From: Streptomyces reniochalinae | Lineage (GTDB): Bacteria > Actinomycetota > Actinomycetes > Streptomycetales > Streptomycetaceae | Reading direction: 5' to 3' | DNA length: 64,000 nucleotides | Assembly (NCBI RefSeq): GCF_003323735.1 | Contig: NZ_QOIM01000047.1 | Location: 1-64,000 of the forward strand | Part shown: one piece after another, positions 15,544-23,693 of the stretch | Numbering within the stretch: position 1 is the stretch's first letter | How the letters are laid out: each line of letters starts with the position of its first letter | The notes under the pieces: generated by a model | What the model was told of the DNA's origin: nothing | Database searches by the model: none | What the model saw: only the letters and a program-made list of their open reading frames with translations | Translations under genes and position numbers: made by a program

Positions 15544-17124
15544 TTACGACGGCGAACCGGCCTCGGTGGGCGTCGCGGACGGGCCGGCCGTCTCCGTCGG
15601 GGTGGGTGTCGGCTTCGGCGTCTCGGTCTCCGTCGGAGTGGGTGTCGGCGTCGGCTTGGGGGACGCCGGAGAGGTCGGCGTCCCCGGAATCCCCCCGGGC
15701 CCTGGCAGGCCCGGCACCGACGACGGAGGCCGGGGCACCGAGGACCCCGGCGGGTGTGCGGAGCCACGGCCTCCTGCGGTCGTCCCGACGGCCGTGGGCA
15801 GGACACCCCCGGGGCCCGTACGGCGGTGCTTGCCCACCGCCCCTCCCGTGCCCGTGCCCGTTCGCGGTTCGGACGTGCGGCGACGGTGGCCGTCGCCGCC
15901 CGCGTGGCGGCCTCTGGACCCCCAGGCGCTCTCGCGCTGCGGACGGGGAGCACCCGCGCTCCCCCGTGGCTGTTCGGGAGCGGCGGCGGAACGCTCCGCC
16001 TGGGACTCGCCGCCGTCCTGCCCACCCTGGTAGGCGGCCCAGGCGGCGAACACCGGCGCGGCCACCACGGCCGTGACGACCGTCGAGGTGAGCACACGCG
16101 CCCGCAGCCGCTCGCGCCGCGCCGCACGGTTCCGCTCGCACACGGGGAAGCCGGCCCGGTCGAAACGCGGTGCCCGCTGGGCGCGCGCGCAGTGGGCCAG
16201 CTCCACCGCCGCGTACACCGCGGAGCGCGGAGCGGCGACCACGGCGAGCGCGGCGGAGGCCGGCGCGGTACCCGGCCACGAGACGCCCGCCATGGCGCGC
16301 TCGGCGGCGCGCCGGCACTGGGGGCACTCGTCCACGTGCCGGACCAGTTCGCGGCGGAGCGCGGAGCCCATCAGCAGCCGGTCGTCCCCGGCGAGCCGCG
16401 CCACGGCGGCGCAGCCGCCGGACTCGACGACGCGCAGCGCGGCACGGGTGCGTTCCACCTCGCAGGCCGCGTTCATCAGCAGATCCTCGGCGGCGTCGGC
16501 CGGCATCGCGAGGACCGCCGCGACCTGCGCGGGCGGCAGACCGTGCCGGACGGACAGCTCCAGCGCCTCCCGCTGCGCGGGCGACGTACCCGCCGCCTCC
16601 GGCCAGGCCAGCGCGGCCAGTTCGCTCCGCCGCCGCACCCGGGCCGCCTCGTCGAGCAGTTCCCGCCCCGTGGCGGCGGGGGACGCGGGGACGGACGCGC
16701 CACCGGAGGCCACCCCGCGCCCAGCGGCGGCGGATCCGTCGTCGGAAACCGCCCCCGCGTCGCCGCCTCCGCGCTGCGTCCTGCCCGTGGCCCCGGGCCT
16801 CGCCTTGGCCTTGTGTTCGGCGAGCCGTCGGGAGCACGCCCACCGGGCCAGCGCGTAGAGCCAGGGACGGCGCAGGTGTTCGGCCTCGGGGGCGCGGCCC
16901 CTGGCGTGCTGCCGGTCGGCGAGCGCGAGAGTCTCCCCGAGCGCGAGAAGGGCGGCTTCGTGCTCGCACAGAACGGACAGACAGTAGGTGAACAGGCCGT
17001 CCAGATACGCGTCGTCGCACCGTGTGGCGGTGCTGTCGGCACGACGGTGCGTCGTCCTTTCCACCCGGTGCGCTGGCGGTGCGCCGGTGGAGTTCCTGGG
17101 GTGCTCGCGCCTGCTCGTCTTCAC
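15544..17124 (-). CDS. sigma-factor-like protein fused to zinc anti-sigma, TM and exported domain
   Basis: Protein of 526 aa with an unusual architecture. Residues ~38-90 resemble sigma region 2 (LRRPWLYALARWACSRRLAEH). Residues ~165-235 resemble sigma region 4 (TSPAQREALELSVRHGLPPAQVAAVL...). Next comes a ZAS-type zinc motif, HVDECPQCRRAAE (H-x3-C-x2-C), then a membrane helix (about 355-373). The last ~150 residues, outside the membrane, are rich in Pro, Thr, Gly and Ser and end in PTPTPTETETPKPTPTPTETA repeats. The GTG at 17124 lies 7 nt after TACCGT (leaderless). It may be a membrane-bound one-component regulator; whether the sigma part binds core polymerase is unknown. Confidence 0.8.
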   Translation of the reverse strand: MKTSRREHPRNSTGAPPAHRVERTTHRRADSTATRCDDAYLDGLFTYCLSVLCEHEAALLALGETLALADRQHARGRAPEAEHLRRPWLYALARWACSRRLAEHKAKARPGATGRTQRGGGDAGAVSDDGSAAAGRGVASGGASVPASPAATGRELLDEAARVRRRSELAALAWPEAAGTSPAQREALELSVRHGLPPAQVAAVLAMPADAAEDLLMNAACEVERTRAALRVVESGGCAAVARLAGDDRLLMGSALRRELVRHVDECPQCRRAAERAMAGVSWPGTAPASAALAVVAAPRSAVYAAVELAHCARAQRAPRFDRAGFPVCERNRAARRERLRARVLTSTVVTAVVAAPVFAAWAAYQGGQDGGESQAERSAAAPEQPRGSAGAPRPQRESAWGSRGRHAGGDGHRRRTSEPRTGTGTGGAVGKHRRTGPGGVLPTAVGTTAGGRGSAHPPGSSVPRPPSSVPGLPGPGGIPGTPTSPASPKPTPTPTPTETETPKPTPTPTETAGPSATPTEAGSPS

Positions 17125-17367
17125 CCCGGCGACGGTAGGCGGATGATGGCGCTTTGCTGGACCCGTCTGCGAGGGATTACTACCTTCGGGTGACGTTGTC
17201 CTTCAAAAGGGGACACGCGCCAGGGGTTTCGCGACAACGACGTCGCAAAGGGCGCACAGGGGGCGCACCGCCCCGGTCCGGCCGACCGCGCGCGGCCCAC
17301 CGTCTCGCGGGGCCGCGAGACGGGCGGCCCGGCCCCGCTGTCGGTGGACGTCGGTACCGTGACCGTC

Positions 17368-18774
17368 ATGGCCACCCGTAAAACCTCCGCGAAGGACCGC
17401 CCCACCTACCGCTGCACCGAATGCGGTTGGCAGACCGCCAAGTGGCTGGGGCGCTGCCCCGAGTGCCACGCCTGGGGCACCGTCGAGGAGGCGGGCGGAA
17501 GCCCCGCCGTCCGCACCACCGCACCGGGCCGGGTCTCCGCGCCCGCGCTGCCCATCGGCCAGGTCGACGGCCGGCAGGCGACGGCGCGCGGCACCGGCGT
17601 GCCCGAGTTGGACAGGGTGCTGGGCGGCGGCCTGGTGCCCGGCGCCGTGGTGCTGCTGGCCGGGGAGCCGGGGGTCGGCAAGTCCACGCTGCTGCTGGAC
17701 GTGGCGGCCAAGGCGGCGGACGACGACCACCGCACCCTCTACGTCACGGGCGAGGAGTCCGCGGGCCAGGTGCGGCTGCGCGCCGACCGCATCGGCGCCC
17801 TCAGCGACCACCTGTATCTGACGGCCGAGACGGACCTGTCCGCCGTGCTGGCCCACCTGGACGAGGTGAAGCCCTCCCTGCTGGTGCTGGACTCGGTGCA
17901 GACGGTGGCCTCGCCCGAGATCGACGGCGCCCCCGGCGGTGTCGCGCAGGTGCGGGAGGTGGCGGGCGCGCTGATCCGCGCCTCCAAGGAGCGCGGCATG
18001 TCCACGCTGCTGGTCGGCCACGTCACCAAGGACGGCGCCATCGCCGGGCCCCGCCTGCTGGAGCACCTGGTGGACGTCGTCCTGCACTTCGAGGGCGACC
18101 GGCACGCGCGGCTGCGGCTGGTGCGCGGGGTGAAGAACCGGTACGGGGCGACCGACGAGGTCGGCTGCTTCGAGCTGCACGACGAGGGCATCACGGGTCT
18201 GGCCGACCCGTCGGGGCTGTTCCTGACCCGCCGCGACGAGCCGGTGCCCGGCACCTGTCTGACGGTGACGCTGGAGGGCCGCCGCCCCCTGGTGGCCGAG
18301 GTGCAGGCGCTCACCGTCGACACGCAGATCCCCTCCCCGCGGCGGACGACCTCGGGGCTGGAGAACTCGCGGGTGTCGATGATGCTGGCGGTCCTGGAGC
18401 AGCGCGGCCGGATCAACGCGCTGGGCAAGCGGGACATCTACAGCGCGACGGTCGGCGGGGTGCGGCTGTCGGAACCCGCCGCGGACCTCGCGGTGGCTCT
18501 CGCGCTGGCCAGCGCCGCCGGGGACACCCCTCTGCCGAAGAACCTGGTGGCGATCGGCGAGGTCGGTCTGGCGGGCGAGGTCCGCCGGGTGACGGGCGTC
18601 CAGCGGCGGCTGTCGGAGGCCGCGCGCCTCGGCTTCACGCACGCCCTGGTACCCGGCGATCCGGGGCGGGTGCCCGACGGGATGCGGGTGCTGGAGGTCG
18701 CCGACATCGGCGAGGCCCTGCGGGTGCTGCCGGCCCGCCCGGCGCGCTCGGGCACGGCCGCGGCCACCGGCTGA
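17368..18774 (+). CDS. radA: DNA repair protein RadA/Sms
   Basis: Branch-migration ATPase acting on recombination intermediates (468 aa). It has the N-terminal C4 zinc finger (Cys16, Cys19, Cys30, Cys33), Walker A GEPGVGKST (99-107), the KNRYG motif specific to RadA (Lys256) and a C-terminal Lon-like domain (NALGKRDIYSATVGGVRLSEPAADLAVALALAS). The ATG at 17368 sits 7 nt after TACCGT, so it is probably leaderless; two earlier in-frame codons are unlikely. It is followed on the same strand by disA, the usual RadA-DisA neighbourhood linking repair and c-di-AMP. Confidence 0.97.
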   Translation: MATRKTSAKDRPTYRCTECGWQTAKWLGRCPECHAWGTVEEAGGSPAVRTTAPGRVSAPALPIGQVDGRQATARGTGVPELDRVLGGGLVPGAVVLLAGEPGVGKSTLLLDVAAKAADDDHRTLYVTGEESAGQVRLRADRIGALSDHLYLTAETDLSAVLAHLDEVKPSLLVLDSVQTVASPEIDGAPGGVAQVREVAGALIRASKERGMSTLLVGHVTKDGAIAGPRLLEHLVDVVLHFEGDRHARLRLVRGVKNRYGATDEVGCFELHDEGITGLADPSGLFLTRRDEPVPGTCLTVTLEGRRPLVAEVQALTVDTQIPSPRRTTSGLENSRVSMMLAVLEQRGRINALGKRDIYSATVGGVRLSEPAADLAVALALASAAGDTPLPKNLVAIGEVGLAGEVRRVTGVQRRLSEAARLGFTHALVPGDPGRVPDGMRVLEVADIGEALRVLPARPARSGTAAATG

Positions 18775-19102
18775 GCCCGCTCCGGCCGGCCGCGCCTCCC
18801 GCGCCGGGGCCGTCCCCGCGGGCCCGGCACCCGCCGTGCCCACACCCTCCCGCCGGGCCGTCGGACCCGCCCCCTCACCCGCCGCGGGAGGCACCCCTCA
18901 CACGCCGCGAGGGGTACCTCCCGGTGCGCCGGTAGACTTTGCCCCGGTCTCGACCAACCACGAGCACCACGGGGGCTGTGCGCACCGTCGCGACGCGGTC
19001 GCGGCGAGGGGGGAACGGCACGGTGTCCGCCCCGGTGCGGTGGTCCGGCGATCCGGAGGTCGAGGAAACGCCGACAGGCACCCGCACGACCGAAGGAGTG
19101 CA
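18775..19102 (+). other. radA-disA intergenic region with disA leader
   Basis: These 328 bp contain a hairpin (18886-18922) and a -10-like TAGACT (18933-18938). Transcription from the latter would leave a ~158-nt untranslated leader before disA. I looked for a ydaO-type c-di-AMP riboswitch and did not find its conserved boxes. No coding frame is convincing. Confidence 0.5.
18886..18922 (+). terminator. hairpin between radA and disA
   Basis: An inverted repeat GGGAGG-C-ACCCCTC / GAGGGGT-A-CCTCCC (13 pairs with one mismatch, 9-nt loop) lies 112 bp after the radA stop and just before the disA -10 box. It is probably the radA terminator. Confidence 0.6.
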
Positions 19103-20224
19103 GTGGCAGCCAACGACCGGGCCGCGGCCCTGGGCAGGGCCGAGGGGGCGTCCGGCCTGATGCGCGCCTCGCTGAGCGCGGTCGCGCCGGGTACGGCGCT
19201 GCGCGACGGCCTGGAACGCGTCCTGCGCGGCAACACCGGCGGACTGATCGTCCTGGGCATGGACAAGAACGTCGAGCAGCTGTGCACCGGCGGCTTCGTG
19301 CTCGACGTGGACTTCACCGCGACCCGGCTGCGCGAGCTGTGCAAGCTGGACGGTGCGCTCATCCTCGACAAGGACACCACCAAGATCGTGCGGGCGGGTG
19401 TGCAGCTCGTGCCCGACGCCTCGATCGAGACGGAGGAGACCGGCACCCGGCACCGCACCGCGCAGCGCGTCTCCATCCAGACGGGGTACCCCGTCATCTC
19501 CGTCAGCCAGTCGATGCGGCTGATCGCCCTCTACGTCGACGGACAGCGCCGCACGCTGGAGGACTCGGCGGCGATCCTCTCCCGCGCCAACCAGGCCCTG
19601 GCCACGCTGGAGCGCTACAAGCTGCGGCTCGACGAGGTCGCCGGCACGCTCTCCGCGCTGGAGATCGAGGACCTCGTCACGGTCCGCGACGTGACAGCGG
19701 TGGCACAGCGGCTGGAGATGGTGCGCCGCATCGCCACGGAGATCGAGCAGTACGTGGTCGAGCTGGGCACCGACGGGCGGCTGCTCTCCCTCCAGCTGGA
19801 TGAGCTGATCGCGGGCGTCGAGCCCGAGCGCGAGCTGGTCGTGCGCGACTACGCGCCGCAGACGGTCGGCGCGGGCCGCCGGGTGCGCGCCGTACCCGAC
19901 GCGCTCAGCGACCTGGACCGGCTCACCCACACCGAGCTGCTCGAACTGGCCACCGTGGCGCGGGCGCTGGGCTACAGCGGCGCCCCCGAAACGCTTGACT
20001 CGGCCGTCTCGCCGCGCGGCTTCCGGCTGCTGGCGAAGGTGCCCCGGCTGCCGGGCACCGTCATCGACCGGCTCGTGGACCACTTCGGCGGGCTGCAGAA
20101 GCTGCTGGCCGCCAGCGTGGACGACCTCCAGGCGGTGGACGGCGTCGGCGAGGCACGCGCCCGCTCGGTCCGCGAGGGGCTCTCGCGGCTCGCCGAGTCC
20201 TCGATCCTCGAACGCTACGTGTGA
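19103..20224 (+). CDS. disA: diadenylate cyclase DisA
   Basis: Makes the second messenger c-di-AMP from two ATP and scans DNA for damage. The protein has 373 aa. The DAC domain carries the catalytic DGA motif (83-85, KLDGALILDK) and the ATP-contacting GTRHR (114-118). The helical middle is followed by a C-terminal helix-hairpin-helix DNA-binding domain (HFGGLQKLLAASVDDLQAVDGVGEARARSV). The start is the GTG at 19103 with a GAAGGAG site; upstream in-frame codons have none. It lies downstream of radA, whose product inhibits DisA in other bacteria. Confidence 0.96.
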   Translation: MAANDRAAALGRAEGASGLMRASLSAVAPGTALRDGLERVLRGNTGGLIVLGMDKNVEQLCTGGFVLDVDFTATRLRELCKLDGALILDKDTTKIVRAGVQLVPDASIETEETGTRHRTAQRVSIQTGYPVISVSQSMRLIALYVDGQRRTLEDSAAILSRANQALATLERYKLRLDEVAGTLSALEIEDLVTVRDVTAVAQRLEMVRRIATEIEQYVVELGTDGRLLSLQLDELIAGVEPERELVVRDYAPQTVGAGRRVRAVPDALSDLDRLTHTELLELATVARALGYSGAPETLDSAVSPRGFRLLAKVPRLPGTVIDRLVDHFGGLQKLLAASVDDLQAVDGVGEARARSVREGLSRLAESSILERYV

Positions 20225-20244
20225 GCGCCCGGCCACGGGCGAGT

Positions 20245-20270
20245 GCCGGGCCCGCCGTGGTCGGCCCGGC
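20245..20270. terminator. terminator between disA and a convergent gene
   Basis: An 8-bp stem (GCCGGGCC / GGCCCGGC, 10-nt loop) occupies the 45-bp gap between two converging stop codons and could serve both genes. Confidence 0.5.
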
Positions 20271-21148
20271 TACTTGACCAGCTGGAAGGTCGTCCGCACC
20301 GTCTTCAGGCCCTTGACCTTCACCTCGATCTCGTAGGTGCCGGCCTTCGGCGCCTCGAAGGTGGGGGTGCCGCAGTTGGCCGCGCTGGCCTTGCGGAACC
20401 AGGTGAGGGTGTGCGTCGAGGAGCCGTCGCCCGGCACCTGGCGCAGCAGCGGCTTCTTGGTGGGCGGGCAGTCGTCCGAGGCCCAGAACTTGGCGTCGTC
20501 CGGGTTGGTGATCGTCACGATGGTGGCGGTACGGCCCAGGTCGATCTTGCAGGCGCTGCCGCGCTCGTTGGTGACCTTCAGCTCGAACCGCGGCTTCTCG
20601 CCCGGCCCGTACTTCTTCTCGACACTGCGCAGTTTCAGCTTCACGTCGCCCTCGCGGCAGTTGGCCAGGTCCGGAGGGGCCGGCGCTCCCGCCGCACCGC
20701 CGCCGCCCGAGCCGCCGGAACCGGAACCCGAACCGGAGGAGGACCCCGCCGAGTCGGCGCCGCCCGCTCCCGAACTTCCGTCGCCCGCGCCCCAGCCGGT
20801 ACCGCCCGCGGACGACTGGTCCTCCGTGCCGGAGCCGCCCGAGGAACCCGAGCCGCCGGAGGAGCCCGAGCCGTCCGCGCCGCCGTCCGCGCCGCCCTCC
20901 TCGTCCCGGCCGCCCGGCCGGTCGCTGATCGCGGGCCCCGAGTCGCTGGGCCCCGGGGTGATCGTGCCGGCCGGCCCGTTGTCCTTGTCGCCGTTCTTGC
21001 CCTCGCTGCCCGGGTCTTCGCCGCCCGTCGAGGCCAGTGCCCAGACGACGATCAGGACCAGCAGCGCGAGGACAGCAAGGACAACTGCCCTCCGTCGCCA
21101 GTAGATGGAGGAGGGAAGCGGCCCGATCGGATTGCGCAGAGATCCCAC
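20270..21148 (-). CDS. membrane-anchored exported protein with Gly/Ser linker
   Basis: Protein of 292 aa. A basic N-terminus and one membrane helix (RAVVLAVLALLVLIVVWAL, about residues 20-38) are followed by ~120 residues rich in Gly, Ser and Asp (repeats such as SGSSGGSGSSGGSG). A folded C-terminal domain of about 130 residues follows, with four cysteines and Ig-like character (KPRFELKVTNERGSACKIDL, GTYEIEVKVKGLKTV). It probably sits outside the membrane; no function is known to me. The GTG at 21148 is 6 nt after TAAGGT, so it is probably leaderless. Confidence 0.8.
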   Translation of the reverse strand: MGSLRNPIGPLPSSIYWRRRAVVLAVLALLVLIVVWALASTGGEDPGSEGKNGDKDNGPAGTITPGPSDSGPAISDRPGGRDEEGGADGGADGSGSSGGSGSSGGSGTEDQSSAGGTGWGAGDGSSGAGGADSAGSSSGSGSGSGGSGGGGAAGAPAPPDLANCREGDVKLKLRSVEKKYGPGEKPRFELKVTNERGSACKIDLGRTATIVTITNPDDAKFWASDDCPPTKKPLLRQVPGDGSSTHTLTWFRKASAANCGTPTFEAPKAGTYEIEVKVKGLKTVRTTFQLVK

Positions 21149-21373
21149 GCGGAAACCTTACGAGACATCAGGCGCCTCACAGGCCCGTACCCGCCGCTCA
21201 GACCGCCAATTGTTGTGATGAGCTGTCCGATGCCCGGGAGATTTGCGGCGGTTTATACCCCTCTGCGGGGTTCGACGCGGATACATGGCGTACGCGGCGT
21301 ACGTGACGGACAGGCTTTCGTACCGCGTGTGCGTTTTTCGGATGAGGAGCGCCGTGCCAGGATCGGTTGTGCC

Positions 21374-22345
21374 ATGACTGCGACCACCGAGACCTCCCAA
21401 GCCGCTTCGGCCGGCGCCCCGCCAGCACGCGCCGCGGAATCCGAAGCCGTCGACCCCGCCCTGCGCGAGACGGCGCGCGCCCTCCATGCCCCCGTCGTCG
21501 ACTGGTTCGCCACCCACGCCCGCGACCTCCCCTGGCGCCGCCCGGAGGCGGGCGCGTGGGGCGTCATGGTCAGCGAGTTCATGCTCCAGCAGACCCCTGT
21601 GAGCCGGGTGCTGCCGGTGTACGAGGAGTGGATGAAGCGCTGGCCGCGCCCCGCCGACCTGGCCGCCGAGGCGCCCGGCGAAGCCGTGCGCGCCTGGGGC
21701 CGCCTCGGCTACCCGCGGCGCGCCCTGCGGCTGCACGGCGCCGCCAAGGCCATAGCGGAACGACACGGCGGCGAGGTACCCGTCGAGCACGCGCAGTTGC
21801 TGGCGCTGCCGGGCGTGGGCGAGTACACGGCCGCCGCCGTGGTGTCCTTCGCGTACGGCAAACGGCACGCGGTGCTCGACACCAACGTGCGCCGCGTCTT
21901 CGCGCGCGCCGTCACCGGACACCAGTACCCGCCCAACGCCACGACCGCCGCCGAACGCAAGCTCGCCCGCGCGCTGTTGCCCGAGGACGACACGACAGCC
22001 TCCCGCTGGGCCGCGGCGACCATGGAACTGGGCGCGCTCGTGTGCACCGCACGCAACCCGCAGTGCGCCCGCTGCCCGATCGCCGCGCGCTGCGCCTGGC
22101 AGCTGGCGGGCGCGCCCGAACACCAGGGGCCCGCCCGGCGCACCCAGGCATACGCCGGCACCGACCGGCAGGTGCGTGGCCGGCTGCTCGCCGTACTGCG
22201 CGCCGCCAAGGAGCCGGTGGCCCAGGCCGATCTCGACCGCGTCTGGCACGAGCCGATCCAGCGCGCACGGGCGCTGGACGGACTCGTCTCCGACGGGCTG
22301 GTGGAACCACTGGACGGCAAGCGGTACCGGCTCCCGCTGAGCTGA
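21374..22345 (+). CDS. mutY: A/G-specific adenine glycosylase
   Basis: Removes adenine mispaired with 8-oxoguanine in base-excision repair (323 aa). Visible elements are the catalytic Glu68 in VMVSEFMLQQT, the helix-hairpin-helix LLALPGVGEYTAAAV (143-157), catalytic Asp169 in VLDTNVRRV, and the [4Fe-4S] ligands Cys224, Cys231, Cys234 and Cys240 (C-x6-C-x2-C-x5-C). The C-terminal NUDIX-like 8-oxoG recognition domain is reduced to ~70 residues resembling a winged helix, as in other actinobacterial forms I recall. A perfect hairpin follows the stop. Confidence 0.95.
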   Translation: MTATTETSQAASAGAPPARAAESEAVDPALRETARALHAPVVDWFATHARDLPWRRPEAGAWGVMVSEFMLQQTPVSRVLPVYEEWMKRWPRPADLAAEAPGEAVRAWGRLGYPRRALRLHGAAKAIAERHGGEVPVEHAQLLALPGVGEYTAAAVVSFAYGKRHAVLDTNVRRVFARAVTGHQYPPNATTAAERKLARALLPEDDTTASRWAAATMELGALVCTARNPQCARCPIAARCAWQLAGAPEHQGPARRTQAYAGTDRQVRGRLLAVLRAAKEPVAQADLDRVWHEPIQRARALDGLVSDGLVEPLDGKRYRLPLS

Positions 22346-22348
22346 GTG

Positions 22349-22369
22349 CCGCTGAGCTCGGCTCAGCGG
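22349..22369 (+). terminator. mutY terminator
   Basis: A perfect 9-bp stem with a 3-nt loop (CCGCTGAGC-TCG-GCTCAGCGG) begins 4 bp after the mutY stop codon. Confidence 0.75.
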
Positions 22370-22385
22370 CGGGGCTGCCTGGGCG

Positions 22386-22469
22386 GGACTGGCCCGGCCG
22401 GACTGGCCCGGTAGGACTGGCTCGGCCGGACTGGCCCGGTAGGACTGGCGCAGCCGGACTGGCTCAGCC
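22386..22469. repeat. six 14-bp tandem repeats
   Basis: Six exact-length units of consensus GGACTGGCYCGGYM run without gaps for 84 bp. Units 2 and 4 are identical (GGACTGGCCCGGTA); units 1, 3, 5 and 6 end in GCC. Fourteen is not a multiple of three and no gene covers the array, so it is a non-coding minisatellite. Confidence 0.9.
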
Positions 22470-22687
22470 GGGGTGCGGCGCTCCGGCCGAGCAGCCCGGA
22501 GACGGCGCTGGCGCTCGTCGCCCCCGCCGGGCGACGGGCGCCCGGCGGTCTGTTGCCGTCGCCGTCGGCACCGCCACCGGCACGGGCACGGGCACGGGCC
22601 GCACGGTGATGCCTCGCGCCGCAGGGTGACTACTGACGCCGCCGGTCGCCGGGCTGCCGCGTCGGTGGCTGCGCGGCCGGCCCGCGC

Positions 22688-23131
22688 TCAGCAGGAGAAC
22701 GGCTGGTCCATGTCCAGCTTCCCGTCCTCGCGGGGCTGGGTGAGCGAATACCAGTTGCCGTTGTCGTCACGGAACATCGCCTCCGTGCCGTACGGGCGCT
22801 CTTGCGGGTCCTGGAGGAACTCGACGCCCTTGTCCTTGAGCCGGCGGTGATCGCCCTGGCAGTCGTCGGTGGTGAACGCGCCGGCGCCCAGCACCCCCTT
22901 GGTGACGAGCGTGGTCAGCGCCTGGGACGACTCCGGGTCGAGTCCCGCGCCGTCGGTGCGCATGATCGCCATTTCCGGATGCGGCTGCCCCGGCACGCCC
23001 ACGGTGACCCAGCGCATGTCGCCCATCGGCACGTCGCTGCGGACCTCGAAGCCGAGCTTGTCGGTGAAGAAGGCGAGGGTGCGCTCCTGGTCCGTGGACC
23101 AGACGGTGGTGATACCGAGAGCCTTGATCAT
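22688..23131 (-). CDS. VOC-family (glyoxalase-like) protein
   Basis: Protein of 147 aa with the vicinal-oxygen-chelate fold: a first half opening with ITTVWSTDQERTLAFFTDKLGFEV and a second half ending in ATMFRDDNGNWYSL-like sequence (EAMFRDDNGNWYSL). Such proteins include glyoxalases, dioxygenases and antibiotic-binding proteins; the substrate is unknown. The ATG has a GGAGT site. It lies 57 bp downstream of an AraC-type regulator on the same strand, probably as an operon. Confidence 0.88.
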   Translation of the reverse strand: MIKALGITTVWSTDQERTLAFFTDKLGFEVRSDVPMGDMRWVTVGVPGQPHPEMAIMRTDGAGLDPESSQALTTLVTKGVLGAGAFTTDDCQGDHRRLKDKGVEFLQDPQERPYGTEAMFRDDNGNWYSLTQPREDGKLDMDQPFSC

Positions 23132-23188
23132 GGTTTACTCCGATAGGGGTGGTTCGGCGCGGATCGTCCGCCTCGTCGTTCACCGTAG

Positions 23189-23638
23189 TCAGCGCGTGGG
23201 GTCCCCTGCTTCTCGGAAGTTGCGCTCCTCGGCTCCCCGAAATCCCCCGTACATCAGCATGGCGAAGCAGCCGGGGATCAGGGCGCCGCCCGTGCGCGGA
23301 TACCTCGCGCGGTACGCGCTCGGCGTCAGCCCCGTGCGGCTCTTGAAGCGGGCGGAGAAGGTGCCGGGGCTGCTGAACCCCACCCGGGCGCAGATGTCCG
23401 TGACCGGGTGGTCGGTGCAGCGCAGCAGCTCCTGGGCCCGCTCGATGCGGCGGCGGCTCAGGTACTGGCCCGGCGTCTCGCCGTAGGTCTCCTTGAAGGC
23501 GCGGACGAAGTGGAAGCGCGAGTATCCGGCGCGCGCGGCGACCGCGGCCAGGTCGAGCGAAGGCTCGGCCCAGTCGCGGTCCATGGCGTCCTTGGCCTGG
23601 CGCAGGGCGCGCAGCCGCGTCGTGCCGGGTGTGGTCAT
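23189..23638 (-). CDS. AraC-family regulator, DNA-binding domain only
   Basis: Short AraC/XylS regulator (149 aa). Both helix-turn-helix units are present (LDLAAVAARAGYSRFHFVRAFKETYG and VTDICARVGFSSPGTFSARFKSRTG, then LTPSAYRARYP). No separate ligand domain precedes them; only ~30 residues follow. Short AraC proteins next to a VOC gene are a common arrangement, and it probably controls the VOC gene downstream. Confidence 0.9.
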   Translation of the reverse strand: MTTPGTTRLRALRQAKDAMDRDWAEPSLDLAAVAARAGYSRFHFVRAFKETYGETPGQYLSRRRIERAQELLRCTDHPVTDICARVGFSSPGTFSARFKSRTGLTPSAYRARYPRTGGALIPGCFAMLMYGGFRGAEERNFREAGDPTR

Positions 23639-23693
23639 GTCCCGATGCTGGCACGCCCCTCTGACAGCGGCCGCCGACCGCCGCCGCGTCCCG

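Larger units (their letters stand above)
22346..22687. other. intergenic region with hairpin and tandem repeats
   Basis: These 342 bp between converging mutY and the VOC gene hold no gene. They contain the mutY terminator hairpin, a six-unit 14-bp tandem array (22386-22469) and a short GGCACG hexamer run (about 22576-22597). Confidence 0.6.

Noticed and set aside
18939..19102. A ydaO-type c-di-AMP riboswitch in the disA leader
   Set aside because: The region is long enough, but I could not find the conserved sequence boxes of that riboswitch class by eye.
22386..22469. The six 14-bp repeats as a CRISPR array
   Set aside because: Units are contiguous without spacers and too short; no cas genes are present in the window.
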